The position numbers and the translations under genes are program-made. The notes below the pieces were generated by a model. The model saw only the letters and a program-made list of their open reading frames with translations, made no database searches and was not told the origin of the DNA. A stretch of 37,749 bases of DNA, taken from the NCBI GenBank assembly GCA_016711505.1, contig JADJSV010000010.1, positions 1-37,749 on the forward strand. Reading direction: 5' to 3'. Of the stretch, positions 9,007-17,840 are shown one piece after another. Origin of the DNA: Bacteroidota bacterium. GTDB lineage: Bacteria > Bacteroidota > Bacteroidia > AKYH767-A > 2013-40CM-41-45. Each line of letters starts with the position of its first letter. Within the stretch, counting starts at the first letter, position 1.

Positions 9007-9039
9007 AAAAAAAAGCCCGCAACTCTCGTCGCAGGCTTT
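9007..9039 (-). terminator. Intrinsic terminator of the prs-rplY transcript
   Basis: On the minus strand, a stem AAAGCCTGC/GCGGGCTTT (one wobble pair) with a 10-nt loop is followed by eight or nine Ts. It is placed 20 nt after the rplY stop. Confidence 0.85.
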
Positions 9040-9058
9040 CAAAGAAATTAATTGCTTA

Positions 9059-9667
9059 TTATTTTTTCGCAGCAGCAGCACCGGCAGCAGGAGCTGCTTT
9101 TTCGTCTGTTGCAGCAGCAGCTACAGCACGTGTAATTTTCACTGCTGTAAGTACACTGTTTGGCGAATTTAAAATTTCAACACCTTTCAACTTGATGTCA
9201 CGAACACGGATATCGTCGCCGATATTTAATTCGTTAATGCTTACATCAATTGAATCAGGAAGATCTTTTGGTAATGCTGAAACTTTCAGACGACGAGTCT
9301 TAGTTACCAGCTGACCACCTGCACGAACACCAACTGCATTTCCTGAAACTTTTACAGGAACTTCAATTGTGATCTTTTTGTTTTCATCTAATTCAAGAAA
9401 ATCGATGTGGTTGATACGATCTGATACAGCATGAAACTGAATGTCTTTCATTACAGCTTTGTAGCTCGCACCGTCGATGTTCAATTCAACTGTGTATACA
9501 TTAGGTGTGTACACCAGTCCTTTTAGAGAGAGCGCCGGCGTACTGAAATGGATCTGTTCTTTTCCACCATAAAGTACACATGGAACTTTTCCCTCTGCTC
9601 TCAGGCGAATGTTTTCCTGTTTTGTCTGAGCTGCTCTTTTTGTTCCGTTAATTGAAATTGATTTCAT
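9059..9667 (-). CDS. rplY: 50S ribosomal protein L25 / general stress protein Ctc
   Basis: Binds 5S rRNA in the large subunit. It is 202 aa, the long (TL5/Ctc) form. Residues 1-93 are the L25 RNA-binding domain (KRAAQTKQENIRLRAEGKVP, CVLYGG, INHIDFLEL). Residues about 94-182 are the TL5-type beta domain (IEVPVKVSGNAVGVRAGGQL; LPKDLPDSIDVSI). The tail beyond 182 is Ala/Lys-rich low complexity, common in Bacteroidota homologs. The gene is 34 nt downstream of prs on the same strand, is followed by a strong terminator, and probably forms a two-gene operon with prs. Confidence 0.95.
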   Translation of the reverse strand: MKSISINGTKRAAQTKQENIRLRAEGKVPCVLYGGKEQIHFSTPALSLKGLVYTPNVYTVELNIDGASYKAVMKDIQFHAVSDRINHIDFLELDENKKITIEVPVKVSGNAVGVRAGGQLVTKTRRLKVSALPKDLPDSIDVSINELNIGDDIRVRDIKLKGVEILNSPNSVLTAVKITRAVAAAATDEKAAPAAGAAAAKK

Positions 9668-9701
9668 TTTGTTTTTTTGTTATTTATTAATACTACTGAA
9701 A

Positions 9702-10634
9702 TTAAATTAAGAATAATTCATTGATACTTTCATAGACGTACACCCGGCGGATAATTCTCGAAAACATTTCTGCTGTAGAAATGACTTTGATCTTATCTGA
9801 TTCATGACGAAGCGGAATTGTGTCTGTCACAACAAGCTCTGTCAGTCTGCTTGCAGCTATTCTCTCATATGCTTTTCCTGAAAGAACTGCGTGTGTACAA
9901 AATGCTCTGACACTGTTTGCACCTCTGTCGAATAACATATCAGCTGCTTTCGTCAATGTACCTGCTGTATCTACAATATCATCGACTAAAATGATATCAC
10001 GACCTTCAACTTCCCCAATGACCATCATTGAATCGATCTCATTGGCTTTTTTACGTTGCTTGTCGCAGATAACCATTTCTGCATTGAAATATTTCGCATA
10101 TCCTCTTGCACGATTTACTCCACCCATATCAGGTGCTGCAATGGCAAGATGCGGAAGATTCAATGAATGTATGTAAGGAACGAATAATGATGAAGGCTCT
10201 AAGTGGTCCACCGGAACATCAAAGAATCCCTGTATTTGTGGAGCGTGTAGATCCATCGTAACAATACGTGTTACTCCGGCTGCGCTCAACAGATTTGCAA
10301 CTAATTTTGCAGCGATTGAAACCCTCGGTTTGTCTTTCCTGTCGGAACGTGCAAAACCAAAATATGGAATTACTGCAGTAATGTAATGTGCAGAAGCTCT
10401 TTTAGCAGCATCGATCAACATCAGTAATTCCATCAGATTATCCGATGGAGCAAATGTTGACTGAATAATGAAAACATCACATCCGCGAACTGATTCGTCA
10501 AACGAAGGCGAAAATTCTCCGTCACTAAAACGAACTACATTCACATTTCCCAAAGGAAGTCCGTATCCGGTTGCAATTTTTTCTCCAAGATACTTTGTCT
10601 CAGTTCCTGAAAATATTTTTACGTTGCGTTCCAT
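9702..10634 (-). CDS. prs: Ribose-phosphate pyrophosphokinase (PRPP synthetase)
   Basis: Transfers pyrophosphate from ATP to ribose-5-phosphate, giving PRPP for nucleotide, His and Trp synthesis. It is 310 aa, normal for class I enzymes. Seen in order: FSDGE (residues 36-40) for ATP contact; the RSDRKDKPR region (96-104); the conserved His in MDLHAPQIQGFF (127-138); the flexible loop DKQRKK (191-196); and the PRPP-binding loop DDIVDTAGT (218-226). The start is ATG at 10634. A possible promoter lies 26-57 nt upstream. Likely co-transcribed with rplY. Confidence 0.97.
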   Translation of the reverse strand: MERNVKIFSGTETKYLGEKIATGYGLPLGNVNVVRFSDGEFSPSFDESVRGCDVFIIQSTFAPSDNLMELLMLIDAAKRASAHYITAVIPYFGFARSDRKDKPRVSIAAKLVANLLSAAGVTRIVTMDLHAPQIQGFFDVPVDHLEPSSLFVPYIHSLNLPHLAIAAPDMGGVNRARGYAKYFNAEMVICDKQRKKANEIDSMMVIGEVEGRDIILVDDIVDTAGTLTKAADMLFDRGANSVRAFCTHAVLSGKAYERIAASRLTELVVTDTIPLRHESDKIKVISTAEMFSRIIRRVYVYESINELFLI

Positions 10635-10659
10635 TGCTCAGACCCTTTTTTGGGGGCTG

Positions 10660-10691
10660 CAAAGAAAGGAAAAAGGGGGGATAAAGGCAAA
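10660..10691 (-). promoter_or_regulatory. Possible prs promoter (-33 TTTG, degenerate -7 TTTCTTTG)
   Basis: TTTG at 10688-10691 and TTTCTTTG at 10660-10667 on the minus strand are separated by exactly 20 nt, the usual spacing. The -7 box lacks the consensus A, so this is tentative. The remainder of the 10635-10912 gap shows no gene. Confidence 0.35.
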
Positions 10692-10912
10692 TAAAAGTAA
10701 GGCTTTGTGCCGGATTAATTGCAGCATTATTTGGCTTGAATCGCCGAATAACCAATGTCTTGACCCTTGAAATCCAGGTGTTCAGTACCCATTTTAACCA
10801 ATTTGCCAAAAAAACGATGATATTAATCCTGGATATCGGCAGAAAAGTACATTTGTTGTTCAGAGAAGCCCTCCTAACGCTCTGAAAATTGATCATCAAA
10901 AACTTTGTTCTC

Positions 10913-13105
10913 ATGAAAAAACTCCTACTCTGTTTATTTTCAATGATATGCATGTTCAATGCAAAAGCTCAAATTGTCTCAATTAATCCCGATAGCGCGC
11001 TTCGCAATCAAACCCTTACTACGACAATTACTATGTCTACCGGGTTAATGTTTAATGCGTCTGCTCCATGGAACTCCAGTGATATTTATCTGCAGCAAGG
11101 TGGGACAACCATTCTTGCATCAACGTTTAACTGGCCGTCTTATTTTGACTCTGGATTGATGAGAATGGTTTATGCTGATTCCGGATACGCAACTTTTACT
11201 ATTCCGGCGAATGCTCCAAATGGATTTTATGATGTAAATATTAATATCTATCCTTTTGCTACTCCGGTATTATACACTCTGTACAACGGATTTTTTGTTG
11301 GTTCACCTGCCGGAACTGTAAGTGGAAAAGTTTACTTCGATCAGGATCAGGATGGAAATTATGATGCTGGTGAACTACCGGTGTCTAATCAGATGATCAG
11401 AATTTCTCCGGGAAACAATATAGCATTGACAAATTATGCAGGAGAATATACTTACTATGCCGATTCAGGAAGTTATCTTTTTGAATATCTCCCTTCTGCT
11501 AATTTTACACAGACTTCAGTACCTATAAACTATACAGAAACAATTCCACCTTCAGTGACAGGCAGGGATTTTGGAACTTATTCAACAGCTAATCTGTATA
11601 GTAATAAAATAAATATAATTCAAGACTGGTACAGATGTAATATGGCAGTACCACTATTGATCCAGATCCGGAACGATGGATTTTTAACTGTAGAGCATCA
11701 TGTAACACTTTCTACATCCAATTTCCAATACATTTCATCAACCGTTCCACCGGATTATGTTACTTCTAATTCCTATGGATGGATAATCACAAATGTCGGT
11801 GGCGGTCAGGCTTCACTCGTGGGCGGAGGATTAATTTATCAAGCCCCTTCAGCCGGAAGTGTGGTATTTATCCACGTCTCTGACAGTATATTTGACTCTT
11901 CGAATAATTTACTTACTGTACTTTATGACAGTTATTATTCTGATGTCCGATGCTCTTTTGATCCGAACGATAAACATGTTTCTCCTGAAGGTGTGTTGTC
12001 ACAACATTATACTCCAATCAATTCGCCACTGACTTATCACATCAATTTTCAGAATACCGGAAATGACACAGCTTATGATGTATTCATCCTTGATACGCTT
12101 GATGCAAATCTGGATCTTTCTACATTCGAAGTTATTGCAAGCAGTCATACGATGACTACACAAATGACAGCAACAGGTGCTGTCAGATTTAATTTCTTTA
12201 ATATCATGTTACCGGATAGTGGTGCTGATGAACCGGCAAGTCATGGCTGGGTAGAATACAGAATTAGTCCGAACGCAGGATTACCTGATCCGACAGTGAT
12301 CACAAATACTTCGCATATTATTTTTGATCAGAATGTTCCTGTTGTAACAAATACAACAATGAATACAATGACTGCTTTGCAATATCCGCAATCAATATTT
12401 GCAACGGAAGATCAAAACATTTGTGAAACAAGTTGTATTTCGTTTTTGAATCAATCAGAGTCCGGAACTTCATATTCATGGACCTTTGCAGGAGGAAATC
12501 CTGCATCAAGCACATCAGCTTCACCCGGTTTGATCTGCTATTCAACCGCAGGAAATTATGATGTTACATTAATTACGACCAATGCACTCGGAAGTGATAC
12601 TTTAATTCAGCCGGCATTTATTTCTGTAGCAACATCACCGGGAGTTTTCTCTATAGTTCAATCAGGCGACTCTCTTGTAGCTCCTCAGGGATATGATTCG
12701 TACCAATGGTATTACAATAATAATCCGATTTCAGGTGATACTTTGTATTATCATGTAGCAACTCAAAATGGCGACTATGGAGTTGTTGTAGGAAATTCGA
12801 ATGGTTGTGAATCCGGAGTAAATATTCCGAATGTAATTATTGGCGTAGAATATTTAACATCAGGAAAAATTATTGATGTTTATCCGAACCCATCAAATGG
12901 AAATTTTGAAATTACTTTCGATGCTGTGTCGTCAGATATGATTGTTGTTACAGTGATCGATAAGGTTGGGAAAATTGTATTCGAAAAAGAAGTACTCGTA
13001 AATTCAGGTTCAAATAAAATTAAAGTTTCGAATACAATTTCGCTTCCGGAATTTATCTGCTCAAATTGTCAAATGATAAAGGTGTTGTTTCAAAACGATT
13101 GGTAA
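10913..13105 (+). CDS. T9SS surface protein, tandem paralog 1 (C-terminus frameshifted)
   Basis: First of three tandem paralogs. The start is taken as ATG at 10913, nine codons into the open frame, because a signal peptide (MKKLLLCLFSMICMFNAKAQ) begins there. Then, in order: a TIG/Ig-like domain (about 21-130), an SdrD-B/CNA-like segment (GKVYFDQDQDGNYDAGELP), and a DUF11-like module opening with SFDPNDKHVSPEG and closing with HIIFDQN. A PKD-like domain with ICETSC and an Ig-like domain follow. The sorting domain begins at DVYPNPSNG. Its last strand is lost: a 1-nt deletion near 13043-13047 shifts the frame and the protein ends in ICSNCQMIKVLFQNDW. In the other frame the expected GIYLLKLS...KRLVINK ending follows, with a stop at 13116. 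Function beyond surface display is unknown. Confidence 0.85.
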   Translation: MKKLLLCLFSMICMFNAKAQIVSINPDSALRNQTLTTTITMSTGLMFNASAPWNSSDIYLQQGGTTILASTFNWPSYFDSGLMRMVYADSGYATFTIPANAPNGFYDVNINIYPFATPVLYTLYNGFFVGSPAGTVSGKVYFDQDQDGNYDAGELPVSNQMIRISPGNNIALTNYAGEYTYYADSGSYLFEYLPSANFTQTSVPINYTETIPPSVTGRDFGTYSTANLYSNKINIIQDWYRCNMAVPLLIQIRNDGFLTVEHHVTLSTSNFQYISSTVPPDYVTSNSYGWIITNVGGGQASLVGGGLIYQAPSAGSVVFIHVSDSIFDSSNNLLTVLYDSYYSDVRCSFDPNDKHVSPEGVLSQHYTPINSPLTYHINFQNTGNDTAYDVFILDTLDANLDLSTFEVIASSHTMTTQMTATGAVRFNFFNIMLPDSGADEPASHGWVEYRISPNAGLPDPTVITNTSHIIFDQNVPVVTNTTMNTMTALQYPQSIFATEDQNICETSCISFLNQSESGTSYSWTFAGGNPASSTSASPGLICYSTAGNYDVTLITTNALGSDTLIQPAFISVATSPGVFSIVQSGDSLVAPQGYDSYQWYYNNNPISGDTLYYHVATQNGDYGVVVGNSNGCESGVNIPNVIIGVEYLTSGKIIDVYPNPSNGNFEITFDAVSSDMIVVTVIDKVGKIVFEKEVLVNSGSNKIKVSNTISLPEFICSNCQMIKVLFQNDW

Positions 13106-13126
13106 TAAATAAATAGATCTAGCCAC

Positions 13127-15349
13127 ATGAAAAAGCTCATATTATCTTTGTTGATATTTTTATTCCATTCTGCTAATACGTATGCGCAGTCTATTGTACC
13201 AAATAATGGAATGCAAGGTCAATCGTTGCAAACTACAATTACACTAGCAGCAGGAGCAATGTATAGTTCTTCTGGTCCTATGGGATCTAGTGACATCTAT
13301 TTGCAGCAAGGTGCTACGACAATTTTTGCCAATAGTGCTTATTCACCTTATTCTGATTGGTATTTTGGATATGATTCATGGGGAAATTATGTTTACACTG
13401 ATTCCGGTCGTGTTATATTTGACATTCCTTTAAATGCACCAGGTGGATTATATGATGTTGTGGTATATACCTATCTCAATCCATGGGGTACACCAACACA
13501 AAATGTTATTCCCGGAGCATTTTTTATCGGTGTTGTTGCAGGAACTATTAGAGGTTCGGTTTATTTTGATACCAATCAAAATGGAGTGCGCGATCTTAAC
13601 GAACCGCCGATGGCGAATAGTACAGTACAGTTTACTCCCGGCAATCAAATCGCTTTTACTAATAGTCAGGGAGAGTTTATCTTTTTTGCAGATACAGGAA
13701 CATACACTACCTCTTATATCCCACCACCCACTTTTAGTCAGACGTCAACGCCATTAACTTATACTTCTACAATCCCGCCTTCTGTTACCGGACAGGATTT
13801 TGGTACATTCTCATCTTTATATGCACATGATCACAATATCAGCATTATAAGGAATAGGGTAAGATGTAATTTAAATGCATCACTTCCGGTTCAGGTCTAT
13901 AATTCCGGCCTCCTGCCATCTCAGGATAGAATTACACTTATTACCTCTTCCAATTATATTTATGTTTCTTCTACTGTCGCACCTGACATAATAAACGGTG
14001 ATACACTGACCTGGAATACTCCGGTAATTAATCCCGGTACGTATTATCACCTTGGTGGTGGCATTACATTCACGGCGCCTGCTGCTCAGCAGATTGTGTC
14101 AATAACTGTTATAGATAGTGTATTTGATCTTTCAGGAAACTTCGTTGAAGTGTACACAGATACTTATACATATGAAGTCCGATGCAGTTATGATCCGAAT
14201 GATAAACATGTAAGTCCGGAAGGAGTGCTTTCGCAGAAATATACACCGATCAATTCAGCACTTACTTATCTTGTAAATTTCCAGAATACAGGAAATGATT
14301 CTGCCTATGATGTATTTATTTTTGACACACTTGATGTAAATCTTGACCCTCTGACTTTCGAGTTGCTGGGAAGCAGTCACGAAGTAAATACACAGCTTAC
14401 TCCCAATGGAGATGTTCGTTTTAATTTCTTCAACATAATGCTACCTGATAGTGGCACTGATGAGCCGGGAAGTCATGGTTGGGTATTGTTTAAGGTGAAT
14501 CCGGATGCATCACTTCCTGACCCGACAGTAATAACCAATACTGCTCATATCGTTTTCGATCAGAATTCTCCTATCATAACAAATACTACATTAAATACTA
14601 TGACAGCATTGCAATATCCGCAATCAGGATTTAGTACTGCTGATGTAAATATTTGTGAAACGAGTTGTATCATTTATAATAATCTTTCAACATCAGGTAC
14701 CAGTTATAACTGGAGTTTCCCCGGTGGTTCTCCTTCATCAAGCACAGCATCCGCACCGGGAGCAATTTGTTATTCTACATCCGGCTCGTATGATGTAACG
14801 CTTATTACTACTAATGCACTTGGAAGTGATACTCTGATCCAGCCTGCATATATTAATGTGGCAGTATCTCCGGCAATTTTCTCTGTTGTTCAATCAGGAG
14901 ATTCTCTGATCGCTCCGCAAGGATACTCAGGCTACGAATGGTATTTCAACAATGTGTTGATTCCGGGCGATACTTTATATTACCATATAGCCACCCAGAA
15001 TGGGGATTATAGTGTTGTAGTCAATAATCCTAATGGATGTGAGTTGGGTGTAAATATTTCTGGTGTGATCACAGGAATTGAAGATGATATATCTTCTTTA
15101 AACATTCTTGATGTGTATCCTAATCCATCTGCAGGTGCATTTGAAATTTCATTCTTATCGCAAGGAATTCAAAAAGTGAAAATTGAATTTTATGATTATG
15201 TTGGAAAAGTAATTGAAGCAAAAACTATTCTCTCTACAAATGGCTTGAATAAGATTGCATTTAATTCTTATGAACTTTCATCAGGCATGTATATGTTGAA
15301 ATTAACAGATAATTATAAATCCGTAACTAAAATAGTAATGATCAAATAA
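13127..15349 (+). CDS. T9SS surface protein, tandem paralog 2
   Basis: 740 aa with the same architecture as its two neighbours. Signal peptide to residue 21 (NTYAQ); TIG-like domain; SdrD-B-like segment (GSVYFDTNQNGVRDLNEPP); DUF11-like module from SYDPNDKHVSPEG to HIVFDQN; PKD-like domain (NWSFPGGSPSSS) with a conserved ICETSC cysteine pair; Ig-like domain (YEWYFNN); and an intact T9SS sorting domain (DVYPNPSAG, ending LSSGMYMLKLTDN...KIVMIK). It begins 10 nt after the restored stop of paralog 1 and ends 8 nt before paralog 3, so the three form an operon. A 158-bp stretch in the PKD/Ig region is identical to paralog 3, implying recent conversion. Confidence 0.9.
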   Translation: MKKLILSLLIFLFHSANTYAQSIVPNNGMQGQSLQTTITLAAGAMYSSSGPMGSSDIYLQQGATTIFANSAYSPYSDWYFGYDSWGNYVYTDSGRVIFDIPLNAPGGLYDVVVYTYLNPWGTPTQNVIPGAFFIGVVAGTIRGSVYFDTNQNGVRDLNEPPMANSTVQFTPGNQIAFTNSQGEFIFFADTGTYTTSYIPPPTFSQTSTPLTYTSTIPPSVTGQDFGTFSSLYAHDHNISIIRNRVRCNLNASLPVQVYNSGLLPSQDRITLITSSNYIYVSSTVAPDIINGDTLTWNTPVINPGTYYHLGGGITFTAPAAQQIVSITVIDSVFDLSGNFVEVYTDTYTYEVRCSYDPNDKHVSPEGVLSQKYTPINSALTYLVNFQNTGNDSAYDVFIFDTLDVNLDPLTFELLGSSHEVNTQLTPNGDVRFNFFNIMLPDSGTDEPGSHGWVLFKVNPDASLPDPTVITNTAHIVFDQNSPIITNTTLNTMTALQYPQSGFSTADVNICETSCIIYNNLSTSGTSYNWSFPGGSPSSSTASAPGAICYSTSGSYDVTLITTNALGSDTLIQPAYINVAVSPAIFSVVQSGDSLIAPQGYSGYEWYFNNVLIPGDTLYYHIATQNGDYSVVVNNPNGCELGVNISGVITGIEDDISSLNILDVYPNPSAGAFEISFLSQGIQKVKIEFYDYVGKVIEAKTILSTNGLNKIAFNSYELSSGMYMLKLTDNYKSVTKIVMIK
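14768..14925 (+). repeat. 158-bp tract identical to 16987-17144
   Basis: This stretch in paralog 2 (PKD end and start of the Ig-like domain) is base-for-base identical to 16987-17144 in paralog 3. The flanking sequence and paralog 1 differ at many synonymous sites. Confidence 0.85.
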
Positions 15350-15357
15350 TCACAATC

Positions 15358-17568
15358 ATGAAAAAATATTTCTATATCATATTTATATTACTTGCATTCA
15401 CCGGATCTGTTACAGCACAGATTGTATCGGTGTCTCCTGATACGGCACGCAGAGGACAGATGCTTACCACTACCATAACCATGCAGGCTGGACTGATAAC
15501 AAATGCTACACCGCCTTTTATGGGAAATGACCTCTATTTACAGCAGGGAGCAACAATTATTTATGCTACAAGTGTCAATTGGCCCGGCACTTGGGATCCT
15601 TTTAACCAAATATGGACAGTTGCAGATTCAGGAACAGCTACATTCAATATTCCAGGATCAGTTCCGTCCGGATTATATGATGTATTCGTAACTTTTAATC
15701 CCGGCCCGTTTCCTGCAACATATTCAATGCCGAATGGATTCTTTATTAAGGATCCTGCAGGAACAATTCAAGGTAATGTGTTTTTTGATGTTAATCAAAA
15801 TGGTGTACGTGATGTCAATGATCCACCTTTACAAAATGCGCTCATTCAAATTTCTCCAACTAATGAGTTGGCATTTTCTAATTCAGCGGGAGATTTCATC
15901 TATTATGCCGATTCAGGGACCTATACTACTTCCTATGTCCCAGCACCAACATTTAGTCAGACTACGATACCATTAACTTATACATCAACTATTCCACCAT
16001 CAGTTTCCGGAAATGATTTTGGAGCATTTTCTTCATCTTTTTTATATGCACATAGTGCAGTTATTACGAGGGTGAGAAACAGATGTAATACGACTAGTGG
16101 AGTTAATGTGTCAATAAGGAATACCGGTTATCTTGGAGTTCAGGATAGAGTTTTCCTGATCACTTCCTCGAATTCTGTTTTCAGTTCATCTGTAGTTCCG
16201 CCTGATATGATAAGCGGAGATACACTAATGTGGAATACTCCGGTAATCAATGCAGGTTCAGTTTATAATCTTGGAGGTGGGATGCAATTCACAATTCCGG
16301 CCGCTATGCAAACAGTTACTATGAATGTAATAGACAGTGTTTTTGATCTGTCAGGAAATTTCATTGACGTATACTATGATGTCTTTAGTTATGAAGTACG
16401 TTGTGCTTATGACCCGAACGATAAACACTCTTCTCCTTTGGGCGTGCTTGCGCAACATTACACTCCAATAAATTCTGAGTTAACTTATCACATCAATTTC
16501 CAGAATACAGGAAACGATACGGCATACGATGTATTCATACTGGATACTCTTGATGCTAATCTGGATCCTACTACATTTATGGTTTTGGAAAGTAGTCATC
16601 CAATGGCTGCACAAATGACTGCATCAGGTGCAGTGCGTTTTAACTTTCTGAATATAATGTTACCTGATAGCGGAATAGATGAACCGGGTAGTCATGGTTG
16701 GGTCACTTACAGAATAAGACCTGATATTGGTTTGCCGGATCCTACTGTAATAAGAAATACATCATATATCATTTTTGATATGAATGATCCAATAGTCACA
16801 AATACGACTATCAATACTATGACTGCCTTGCAATATCCCCAGGCTAACTTTACAACAGGTGATGTGAGTATCTGTGAAACAGATTGTATAATTTATAATA
16901 ATCAATCAGTGTCAGGTACAAGTTATAACTGGAGTTTCCCTGGTGGTTCTCCTTCTTCAAGCACAGCATCGGCACCCGGAGTAATATGTTATTCTACATC
17001 CGGCTCGTATGATGTAACGCTTATTACTACTAATGCACTTGGAAGTGATACTCTGATCCAGCCTGCATATATTAATGTGGCAGTATCTCCGGCAATTTTC
17101 TCTGTTGTTCAATCAGGAGATTCTCTGATCGCTCCGCAAGGATATTCAGGTTATGAATGGTACTTCAACAATGTGTTGATTCCGGACGATACTTTATATT
17201 ACCATATAGCCACCCAGAATGGAGATTATGGGGTAGTTGTCAGTAATCCAAATGGATGTCAGTCGGGAGTTAATATCTCAAATGTCACTATTGGAATTTA
17301 CGAAACGGTTGATTCAAAACTAGTTACACTTTATCCAAATCCTGCTTCAGATAGGGTTGAAATATCTTACAATTCAATGACTAACGACATTGCATTTATT
17401 TCGATTATTGATAAAATTGGTCAGGTAGTAAAATCGGTTGAGTACAAATCTGCAACCGGATCCAATAAGTTTGAATTGAATACTTCCGAACTTTCTTCGG
17501 GAATCTATACCATTCAAATTAGTATCGGTTCAAAACTCATCTCAAAGATGTTAATGATAAATAAGTAA
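15358..17568 (+). CDS. T9SS surface protein, tandem paralog 3
   Basis: 736 aa. Signal peptide to about residue 20 (GSVTAQ); TIG-like domain (VSPDTARRGQML); SdrD-B-like segment (GNVFFDVNQNGVRDVNDPP); DUF11-like module from AYDPNDKHSSPLG to IIFDMND; PKD-like domain (NWSFPGGSPSSS); Ig-like domain; and a complete T9SS sorting domain (TLYPNPASD, ending LSSGIYTIQIS...MLMINK). It is the last gene of the three-gene operon and is followed by a clear terminator. It most resembles paralog 2. The recurring DPNDK(H)xSPxG-DUF11-PKD arrangement is common in large Bacteroidota surface proteins; no enzymatic activity is apparent. Confidence 0.9.
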   Translation: MKKYFYIIFILLAFTGSVTAQIVSVSPDTARRGQMLTTTITMQAGLITNATPPFMGNDLYLQQGATIIYATSVNWPGTWDPFNQIWTVADSGTATFNIPGSVPSGLYDVFVTFNPGPFPATYSMPNGFFIKDPAGTIQGNVFFDVNQNGVRDVNDPPLQNALIQISPTNELAFSNSAGDFIYYADSGTYTTSYVPAPTFSQTTIPLTYTSTIPPSVSGNDFGAFSSSFLYAHSAVITRVRNRCNTTSGVNVSIRNTGYLGVQDRVFLITSSNSVFSSSVVPPDMISGDTLMWNTPVINAGSVYNLGGGMQFTIPAAMQTVTMNVIDSVFDLSGNFIDVYYDVFSYEVRCAYDPNDKHSSPLGVLAQHYTPINSELTYHINFQNTGNDTAYDVFILDTLDANLDPTTFMVLESSHPMAAQMTASGAVRFNFLNIMLPDSGIDEPGSHGWVTYRIRPDIGLPDPTVIRNTSYIIFDMNDPIVTNTTINTMTALQYPQANFTTGDVSICETDCIIYNNQSVSGTSYNWSFPGGSPSSSTASAPGVICYSTSGSYDVTLITTNALGSDTLIQPAYINVAVSPAIFSVVQSGDSLIAPQGYSGYEWYFNNVLIPDDTLYYHIATQNGDYGVVVSNPNGCQSGVNISNVTIGIYETVDSKLVTLYPNPASDRVEISYNSMTNDIAFISIIDKIGQVVKSVEYKSATGSNKFELNTSELSSGIYTIQISIGSKLISKMLMINK
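16987..17144 (+). repeat. 158-bp tract identical to 14768-14925
   Basis: Paralog 3 copy of the identical tract, a direct repeat 2.2 kb from its partner. Confidence 0.85.
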
Positions 17569-17601
17569 TTTTCTGTATTGTTTTCGTGTTATAGTTATAG
17601 T

Positions 17602-17638
17602 AAAAATGCTTCTCTGTGGTGGGGAAGCATTTTTTTTT
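17602..17638 (+). terminator. Intrinsic terminator of the three-paralog operon
   Basis: A stem of 11 bp, AAAAATGCTTC paired with GAAGCATTTTT, with an 11-nt loop, continues into a run of eight or more Ts. It starts 33 nt after the stop of paralog 3. Between it and 17840 there are only short CGAATA-type direct repeats (about 17650-17680). Confidence 0.85.
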
Positions 17639-17840
17639 AACGGAAATTATGAACGAATAGCGAATAGTGAATAACGAATAATTAGCTTCCTTTTCAGGTT
17701 TTTCTTTAATTAATCTTGTACGCCATCCTTGCTTCCGGTTCGATTATCGAATCACGAATCTCCAAAGCAAGAGCAGTTTTAACTTTTCGAAAAAAAAATT
17801 ATCTTGCAACTTGTATTGAGAGAGTTATTACCCACACACT

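Noticed and set aside
10600..10959. 119-aa minus-strand ORF across the prs start and paralog 1 signal peptide
   Set aside because: It overlaps two confident genes and has no family features.
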